A DNA stretch of 64,000 nt from Saturnia japonica (taxonomy: Eukaryota > Arthropoda > Insecta > Lepidoptera > Saturniidae): assembly GCA_033032175.1 (NCBI GenBank), contig CM065325.1:4058930-4122929 (forward strand), in the 5' to 3' direction. Position 1 is the stretch's first letter; each line of letters begins with the position of its first letter. Under the pieces are notes generated by a model that worked only from the letters and a program-made list of their open reading frames with translations, was not told where the DNA came from and searched no databases. Made by a program: the position numbers and the translations under genes. Positions 56,233 to 64,000 of this stretch are shown in pieces.

Positions 56233-58409
56233 ATCACTATATAAGTATTTGGGAAATATTGTAATTTACCTTTGAAATTTAGTAGGCATATACTCTTATG
56301 TGTTTAATTAGCACGAAAATAATTATCTATGCCATAGTTATCCTTGCCTTATTGTGAAGCTGTGGAACTATCTCCCGACTAGTGTGTTCCCTCCTTTTTA
56401 TATCATGGTGTCCTTCAATAATAACGAAATGAAACATTTAAGCAGGCTGGCATGATAGCCACGACTGGCGATGGATTGCAGATCCCGCGATGGTCATTGG
56501 ATTGCACTGTGTTACAATGAACAAAAAAGAAAAAAAAAATTCCGATTGTAGTTCTCCGTGACTTAACTGTTTGTAAAAAAGAAGGTACTACTTTATTTCA
56601 TCATGCGTAAACAGGGAGTTCAACATGAAAATTAATGTTTCGAGGAATATGTGGCGACGTACCTGCACCTGGCGATAATGGCCCCACGCTGGTCTTGTTG
56701 AGGCACGTTCCATCGCTTGGTGAGGTGTCGGATACGACTAGGAACCTCGATATAAGAATTAATCCACAGGGTTTCTATTGTCACAATCGCATAGATGTCC
56801 ACAAGAGATTTTCACCACACAATTGATGAGAGCAATATATTTTATAAGAATTAGGTTGGAGCTGGTAAAGCCGCCGGCGTACATGAATGTCATTTTTTTT
56901 TTCTTTTAATTGTTCATGTTGCACGGTCTTCGCACCAATCGAAGAGCGGCGCGGTGACGTGGACGCGTGTGCGGGAACCAATCACAGCCCGGCAAGGCCG
57001 TCAAACACATATTACACTCGAATTGACAAAAAAGAACAAATGATGTTTGAGTGTTGTCACAATGTACTAATTAATTATTTTTTCTAACGGTAGCTACGTA
57101 ACAATTAAACTATAGTTTATTAATATTTCATCGCATATTAATATATAATAAGGTGCAGAAATGAAATTTGAAAAAATTTGGTGAAATTATTGTTATAAGG
57201 ACTATTGCTTACATTGTCAAAATTAAAAAAAAAGAACTAACCACTACCACTACCCAAAAGATACGGAACTTCTAGATACACATTTTTTCTATTCACTAAT
57301 GAATTATAAGTAATGCCGTGGATGAGGTACTAGGGAACCAATAAAAGTCATTAACAAACTATTGCTGAGCTGCATTCGCTATTCAAATGCGATTTGGAAA
57401 GCATCCATGGCGAAATGTCTGCCGCTGCTGCCATTACAGACTAACCAATTTCAATTGATACACCCCTGCTCTTTCGTGATTCTGAAAATCGTTCACTCGG
57501 GGGTCTTAAAACACTGGACGCTTTATATCTGTGAAAGAGCATTGATGAGCCAACTCGCAGTAACGTACCTCAATGACCGGCTGTTAAGCTGTAAACGGGG
57601 CCTTACAACCGAGAAAAAATATATCGGATAAAACAGAGGGTAGTTCCGTCAGTTTAATGTTCAGCTGATACGATAAAACAAGATTTTTTGGGAAATCTAC
57701 TCCTTTTATACATCAAACGATCTTATATACACTTTATAGTTTTGTTGCTATTTTGTGCCTATTCGCATTTCAAAAGATCATATCATCAATGCGCTTTTTG
57801 TGACGACACACTTTGATGTTACCAATACTGATTTTTTACGATCCCCTAGGACTTTACACGTTCTTGTCAATTAAAACACATCATAAAAAAAGATAATTAG
57901 ATATGTGAAATAAATGAATCCACTCAATTACATTATATTAAATAGAGTGGTATTTATTCCACTCATACAATTTTGCTAAAGAGTTCTCTTACTCGTAAAG
58001 TTTGTGAGTTTGGATGTAAGGGGTAATCTCTGGAAGTACTTATCTGATTCTAAAAGTTCTTTAATTTATACAAAGCTATATTCAAACTGTTACGCGTTAT
58101 TGTTATTAACTTAATTAATGCGTGTGAATTGCTTATTTAATGTATTGTGTAGCTTTAATACGGTAAATAAGGTGCTATACAAACGTTTTATTGTTGTCAC
58201 AGGAAGTCGTGGTTCTGTATACAGTATCGGCAACCGGACACAGTTTGCTTGTTGCTACTTTTGGGCATTGCTAACAACTGAACACTTTAGTTTTGTGCTT
58301 GTTTTCCGTCAATTACACGATAGGTAAATGTCGATAACGAAATTTTTCACCGTTAATATTTACAGTAAAATTGATCACGTCGATGTCGTTTAAAGTGTGT
58401 AATTAGTAC
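56233..58409. other. AT-rich gap
   Basis: Frames at 56635-56826, 56887-57087, 57362-57631 and 58118-58327 were examined. None has a recognised domain. 56640-56760 and 56930-57000 are GC-richer. No repeat could be bounded. Confidence 0.35.
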
Positions 58410-58590
58410 AACATTAGAACTGTATGGGAATTTATTAATGTTGCCTGCGTCTTCAACTGACAACATTTGGTGTTTAGTTGATTACACCGAACCCTTTTTT
58501 TATTAAAAATCTAGGGGTGTCAAGTACAAGTAACTGTACATAAATTGTGTCTACGTCTGCGCAGATAGTGGTTGATTTGATGTTAATTGT
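58410..58590 (-). repeat. Dispersed repeat (inverted partner at 24640)
   Basis: Its reverse complement follows 24640-24815 block by block, including 'TACGTCTGCG', 'CTTGTACTTGAC'-type sequence and 'TTTATTAATGTTGCC'. Confidence 0.5.
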
Positions 58591-59586
58591 ATGAAAAGAA
58601 AACACTCTCTTGTAGCTTGTATTCTATACAAAACGTAAAACTGTCTGTTTTCGCAGCGCTTAAGAAATACAGTTTATTACCACTATTTACTTAGTGTATA
58701 AAATGAATTAATTTAAACCATTTGTCTTTTCGTGATTATATAACCATGAATGAGCCTGCCATGCTGTCCAATAGGAGGAGGATTCCACGACACTTTCATA
58801 CTTGATGAAGACAGCGGAGAACAGGAGACTCGCGTCGGGTGTGACTCTGGAACTGCGATTACCAAGTGAATCATGGTTTTTAAATATATTTGTAGATCGA
58901 AGATCTAAGAAAAAAAAATTAAACCGCAATTAACTTTTTAAAGCGAATACGATTGACAGCGTTATACTCAGTAGTTACTCTCATGAGACGTTTAGAAGTT
59001 TGTATTAAAAATATCGAATACGACAGCTAATCGAAAACAAACTGTAAAATTTAGCGTAATTCCCAGTTTGGGAGTACTGAAGAAATCCAAAGTGAAATTG
59101 ACGCCAATTAGTAAAGTGTACAACGGGACAGATTTTCACGTCAGATTGAGTCCCGTTAATGAGACGACTGGATCTCTTCGTAATAATAACATTGAATTAT
59201 ACGCTGTTAATTTAAGCTCGGATTTGCGAAGTACTACCAATTTCCTTTCGCATCGGATAATTTTGCTAATTGCGTGTATCCTGCGTGATATTTTAACACG
59301 TAATTTTAATGTACTTATTATATTAAAGCCATTGCCTTTGAAAATACAACTCACCGAATTTACGGCAGCCATGACGGCTTTCCAGTACTCGTTACCAGCT
59401 CATTCTGAAACAAACAAAAAATGCATCTATACTTACGTCTAAAACGTAATTTGGTAGAATTATCAAATTTGGGGTATGAAGAGAGATACAAGGTGACCCG
59501 ATACCCGAGTACGCCCGGCGCGCTCTGAACAGTCATTTCTCATAGTCATAAGTGACTGGTCAATTTTTTCACCACGACACGTGCAA
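58591..59586. other. Gap with a long, complex, unrepeated block
   Basis: 58930-59460 shows no repeat motif and has open frames on both strands (plus 59068-59442, which begins with TTG and not ATG; minus 59136-59372). Neither frame has a recognised domain. A conserved non-coding element or a lone exon are both possible. Confidence 0.35.
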
Positions 59587-59825
59587 TTTTTGAAGTGAAA
59601 ACTTCTGTAGAGAGGTTTGGATAGGGAGTAAATTCATGTAATTCGCCATCGACATGGGCCATGTGACGAGTTAACTATAAACAAAGTCTTTGTAGCAATA
59701 TAATATATAAATTAAACAAACAAAAAAATAATTAAACAATTAATTTGGATATCCAAAAATAATAACTGTATGTTTATAGTTTTCAGTTTTCACTTCTGTC
59801 GGCAGTCCTCATGACTGCTTTGTTT
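59587..59825 (+). repeat. Two-copy dispersed repeat (partner at 38195)
   Basis: 'TTTTTGAAGTGAAAACTTCT' on the left and 'TTCACTTCTGTCGGCAGTCC' then 'TCATGACTGCTTTG' on the right match 38195-38555. Confidence 0.5.
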
Positions 59826-60963
59826 TTTTTTTGAAATATGACTTGTGCAATGGATGCTGGTTGAGTAGTTTTAGTTTTTGGCGGGATCTTAAGCTCCCAT
59901 GTTGTGGTTTTTATTTTATTCATTAATTTAAGTTCTAGCCGTATTAAATTATGTAATATTGGTGACATTATAATTATTCTTTGGTCAGTGTTCATAAGTG
60001 AAGTAGATTATAAATATAAACTGTGAACGTGCATTTTGGGTTACCACAAAAACTTCCTACATAGTTCTAACCAGGGAACCACCATATTTTTAGAACCCAC
60101 TTTGAAGATTAGAAAATACTACGAAGGCTCAAAAATACCGACAATGGCAAGTGCTTGTGTGGCACCAAAATAAAAAAAGAAGGGAGAGGTGTTTTTAGCG
60201 GGATCTTGGTCTATTATATGGTAGTTTTTATTTTAATTCAAAAATGTACATTATTTTACTCTGTATTATGTAATTTTGGCGGTATTTTACATGGCGTGAA
60301 ATCGTCATAACACATGACATTATATTCACTCGATAAAGGCAGTAATGGACTTCATTAAAGAAGAATAGTTGCCAAGTGAGAAAGAAGAAGAAGAACTCCT
60401 CAATATTATATTCACGTGACGTTGACATAATTGTGACAGAATACAGTTGCCGTTATATAAGAAGAAGATTGGAAAAGAGGTATTTAATTACTAGCGTATA
60501 TAAGGTCACTATTAACATAATTGCAGCAGTAATATTAAACCATTTACCTAAATTAAATCGTGTAACCATCCATGGCATTGTAATAGTACATTACGCGTAT
60601 TAACATCGACCGTTAATCGAATTAGTCCAAAGTAATATCGTAAATGCTTCTGAAAGGAGGTCGACCTTGTTGACATCTCGTATATGCTCTGACTCAATGC
60701 AGTCTCCGGTCGCGACGTGGCGATTCTGCTTATAACTCAACTTGTCAAACAGCGAACGAATCTAAACCTAAACACGACACCATAAATAACGATTTCGCTT
60801 ACCGAACACCGCAAACAAAATACGTCTCGCAACAAATGAAATACCCGTATTTACAATCAGCAGGGCAAACGTCCAACTCCATTAATAAAATCGAATCAAA
60901 CGGGCATTCCGAAGCACAATATTATGTGCACGTGTGAGAATAAATAAAATTAAAACTCGTTGT
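59826..60963. other. Gap with a unique-looking block
   Basis: 60640-60955 is moderately complex and unrepeated ('GCAGTCTCCGGTCGCGACGT', 'CCATAAATAACGATTTCGC', 'CGGGCATTCCGAAGC'). The frames at 59783, 60228 and 60376 have low-complexity Lys/Phe runs and look like chance. Confidence 0.35.
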
Positions 60964-60971
60964 CCATACAG

Positions 60972-61628
60972 CAGTGGTTCCCAACCAGTGGTCCGCAAGA
61001 GTATGATCCAGAAAAGGTTCAACATTTTAATATTGTTTTTTGTTTCACATTATTGATTCCTTATAGTGCGGGCGGACTGGTGTGCAGTGGTGAGCGCGAA
61101 CTGCTGGGACGCGGGCAAGTGATCAAATATGTTAAAACGTTTTTATTTTATTTTAACACAGTTTATTTATCGCGGGCCTTGTGGTATCTGCTAACAACGA
61201 GAAAATAAAAGTGGTCCGTGTCCCTAAAAATTTTTTTTTTTATTGTTTCACCCTGTTATCGTATGCATAAACAAAATATTAAGGGAGAGAGGCGGTCGCG
61301 ATTTGATACGATCCACCTCTCTTCCCGTTAATGCGCCACATGCTAGAGTGATAATATCGCACAAAGGTGAGTGATATGATGATTATAATTATGAGTCTAT
61401 AAAGTTACAGTAATTAAAGTCTGTTGAACGACTAAGATTGGCCACAATGTGCTTTGCAAGATTATCAAAAGACTTTATGGCTGATTCCTTGTTTATTAAT
61501 TCTAAAACATTGAATGGAGAAACCTGAAGGATTTCGCAGAGCATCAATCCAATCTCTTCAAATTAAATCTGGGCAGTCCTGAAGCAGATGTTCAAAAAAC
61601 AGTTTCCAAAAATTCTTGGGAACCATTG
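60972..61628. mobile_element. hAT-type MITE, split by a LINE
   Basis: The left end CAGTGGTTCCCAA and the right end, read inverted, CAATGGTTCCCAA agree at 12 of 13 bases. This is a typical hAT terminus. CCATACAG (60964-60971) and GCGTAGAG (61629-61636) match at five of eight positions, a plausible worn 8-bp duplication. Without the LINE it is about 275 bp, with 'GTGGTCCG' near both ends. The 82-codon frame at 60960-61208 starts outside the element and is not a gene. Confidence 0.65.
61233..61607 (-). pseudogene. 5'-truncated LINE (C-terminal zinc knuckle plus 3' UTR) in the hAT MITE
   Basis: On the minus strand the insertion begins near 61607. It reads FFEHLLQDCPDLI (61590-61555 region), a stop, then RDWIDALRNPSGFSIQCF. 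'EHLLxxCP' is the second half of the C-terminal Cys-His zinc knuckle found in Jockey- and R1-type LINE polyproteins. A 3' UTR follows and ends in a T run on the plus strand (61231-61241), that is, a poly(A) tail. AAAAATT occurs at 61226-61232 and 61608-61614 as the target duplication. Confidence 0.55.
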
Positions 61629-63465
61629 GCGTAGAGCAACGCGATTGGGCCATAGCCGCGCCGCGCTGCGCCGCCATCATGTTGCGGATACAGTGGTCAG
61701 CGGATTTTCACCGCAGCACTATGTTACTCGTTAATGTCAGAGAAAAGTTTCGTTTAATTAGAACTATTCTAAAGTGAATTTTGACATCAAATTAAAAAAA
61801 AATCAATCTGCGTTTATGTCTAAATGTTTGATATAAATTAACGGTTTTCCATCAGTTAATAAATTACGTAAAAATGCTTAAATTGCTTGTTAAATGTTAA
61901 CGTTATTATGATAAATACACGTAGACACTGAACGAATACAAACGAACGAAATACCACTGTAGGTACTACACAAGTGGTAAATGTTTATTTTGATATAAGT
62001 AGTTACCTAATTACATATGTGTAACAAATTAGCCGTGTCTTGCGGTTTTACTCATGTTTTTCGATTCTCACTGGGCGGCCAACCCATCTTTAACACGACC
62101 CGCCCGCCCTAGTACTTCGTTCTCGCTTAGCATGCTATAGTTTGTAAAGAAATTGCTCTTTTTCCAAGGATCAGAGCGTGATATAATTTAACCATCCTCA
62201 AAAAATACTATCTATGCTATTTTTTTATAAATAAAATGTAATTTTACTTTGATATGTTAATTGTAATATAAATAATAATAAGACAAGAATTTTTAATTTA
62301 AACTTACTTTTATATTTATTAGGTATTTGGTGGATTTTTTATTTCTTAGTTTCAAAATATGTAGGTAGCCTGTTATTCTAAAGACAAAAATTCTTATTGT
62401 GGGTGATCCTTGAAGATAAACTGATGCTCTCGCCCCATAAGAATCTTTTTTTCGATTTGGTTCACCATTATCGACATTGCTTATGTCATACATTACTTTA
62501 TGTAACAAAATATATCCAATAACTAGGCCAGATAAAATAGCTAAAATTAAAAAAAAAAAGTAAATCAGATTAAGTGTTTCTCAGATGAAAAGAACTTACT
62601 GACAGACACACAGAAAGACATTGAGTTTCATAATATGTTTATAGATGAACAAAATTTAAACAAAGCTAAAAAGTCACCCAAAATTGAAACCTATATTTAT
62701 CCTCGTATCTATAATAAGTGATCTATTTCCTAACCACAGTTTCATAGCCGTCTTAAAATTCCAAAGTGTAGATTCTTCGCACGTCCGTTGTTTATACGGC
62801 ATATAATCAACCTATATACCCACGTATACCGTTTATCTTACATACAGTCAATAAAATGAAAACTTTAGTCACGTTTAGTCATGTGGAGCTCAGCAATAAA
62901 ACTGTTGTTTTATGTTTAAAAACTTAATACAGCAGTATAAAGAAGCGGTAACTATTCGTATTTCGAAAGACATATTTAGTTACGTGCTCGAACTCAAGCT
63001 CAAACTTGTGAAATTTATGAATTTATGTATAAATCTCATTTCTTTTTAAATTATCTGAGATATACACGTTACACATAAATACATACTACATACATAAGAA
63101 TCTTTAGTTTTTTTATTACGCTTCTCGACAGCTGTATATACACCAGCAGATCCCGAAACGCGATAAACCAAAATATGAGAGCGCTCTGAAGAATATATCA
63201 CCGTGTTCTGTGTATGGTGATCGCGACCCAGTCAGGTGCAGAGCCCTACCATTACCCTTGATTACTGGATATACACCGGTTGATTCTGAAAAGCTACACA
63301 TGCTAAGCAAGCTACAAAAGCGGGTGTCACTATGGAACTGTCGTATTCTACCATCTAACAAAGAAATGAAATTGAATATAGACAATAAATGTTATGAAAC
63401 ACGCATATCACTTAATAATTATAAACGAATATAAAGTTTTAGAATCATTCCTAGGATTTAATTAA
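61629..63465. other. AT-rich gap
   Basis: 61640-61690 is GC-rich ('GCCGCGCCGCGCTGCGCCGC'). 62060-62115 contains 'GGGCGGCCAACCCATC' and 'CGACCCGCCCGCCC'. 63100-63345 holds two similar phrases, 'GTATATACACCAGCAGATCC' and 'GGATATACACCGGTTGATTC'. No gene could be supported. Confidence 0.35.
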
Positions 63466-63665
63466 TAACAGACTTCAACAAAAGGAGGGAGGTTGATCAA
63501 TTCGAATGATTTTTTATGAATGATTCTTTTTTTGTCGGTTAGGGGATACCTTCAATTGGGACTACATTTTAATTTCATCGGCATTGGACCTTCAATTTCG
63601 AAGATACATATGGGAACTTAAATTTGGTTTTATTTTTTGTTAAAATTTGTCTTGTTATATTAATC
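63466..63665 (+). repeat. Family P dispersed repeat, copy 7
   Basis: 'CTTCAACAAAAGGAGGGAGG', 'ATCAATTCGAATG', 'GATTCTTTTTTTGTCGG', 'TTTTAATTTCATCGGCATTG', 'TTTCGAAGATACATATGGGA' and 'TTGTTAAAATTTGTCTTGTT' follow the family order, with a small deletion after the second block. Confidence 0.65.
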
Positions 63666-64000
63666 ATTTCAGTTGCATTAAAATAAATAATGGTCTATTA
63701 CTTTTTAATTAAAAACTGAGGTTTTCATACACGCCTAGTAATATTTTGAAAAAAAGGTATGCCTTCATGCAACCTATCGCAAGAAGAGAAAGTGACAATC
63801 AAAATGCTGTCTCTTGAATGTGTATGAAAAGGTTATTTTCGTTTACCACCAATATTATTGCCGGATCACTGTGCAGAGATTGCTTTTATTTCTTAATTTA
63901 CTTTTATCACATGTTCGAAAAATATCCGCTTCTCAATATTTCCTAGATATCACAACTGTATATAAAACGGTATATTACGGACGGAACTTATTATAAACGG
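63666..64000. other. AT-rich end of the window
   Basis: Nothing was recognised. The frame at 63814-63996 has no known domain. Confidence 0.4.

Noticed and set aside
59068..59442. 124-125 codon open frame
   Set aside because: It begins with TTG, has no recognisable domain and is opposed by an open minus-strand frame. It is kept only as part of an unassigned block.

Overview
The window looks like a stretch of lepidopteran (butterfly or moth) nuclear DNA, intergenic or deep intronic. It is AT-rich throughout and no open reading frame exceeds about 125 codons. No host protein gene, rRNA or intact tRNA can be supported. The lepidopteran assignment rests on dispersed repeats that I recognise as typical of that order: tRNA-derived SINEs, retroposon tails ending in a 'GCTTGTTTGCC' motif, Helitron-like ends (TCTATAC... 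/ ...GCTAGT), a mariner close to the cecropia type, and LINE 3' ends with an ATGT tail. It comes from reading, not from a database search.

Layout. 1-3.2 kb: Helitron-like ends and a long element bounded by 'AGGGTTCCG' and 'CACTTGGTCGG'. 3.8-5 kb: two copies of a dispersed family I call family P (core GAAGATACACC), one interrupted. 8-11.5 kb: three retroposon tails, a SINE and a GC-rich inverted-repeat element. 12 kb: a perfect 5 x 35-bp minisatellite. 13.4-17.8 kb: LINE, SINE and Helitron-like remnants. 19.5-20.7 kb: a three-level nest of mobile elements. 21-28 kb: SINEs, an inverted-repeat element and a Helitron-like copy. 28.5 kb: a Harbinger-like MITE. 30-36 kb: a dense cluster of SINEs, family P, Helitron-like copies and LINE coding fragments. 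36.5-37 kb: a GC-rich island of unknown nature. 38-40 kb: a LINE C-terminal coding remnant. 41.4-42.6 kb: a decayed mariner. 43.3-44.8 kb: a LINE tail and a family P copy split by a terminal-inverted-repeat element. 48.4 kb: a Helitron protein remnant. 50-56 kb: more SINEs and LINE tails. 61 kb: a hAT-type MITE split by a LINE insertion. 63.5 kb: family P again.

Nothing here forms an operon or pathway. What can be read is insertion history. Several insertions keep target-site duplications, so their order is recoverable: retroposon, then a TIR element, then a LINE at 19.5 kb; a hAT MITE, then a LINE at 61 kb; family P, then a TIR element at 44 kb. All transposon proteins seen are broken or are only fragments.

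Between the repeats lie blocks of more complex, apparently unique sequence (for example 14.15-14.53, 38.7-38.9, 52.8-53.2, 58.9-59.5 and 60.6-61.0 kb). They are the best candidates for conserved regulatory DNA, but that is inference. I did not find a convincing new biological system.
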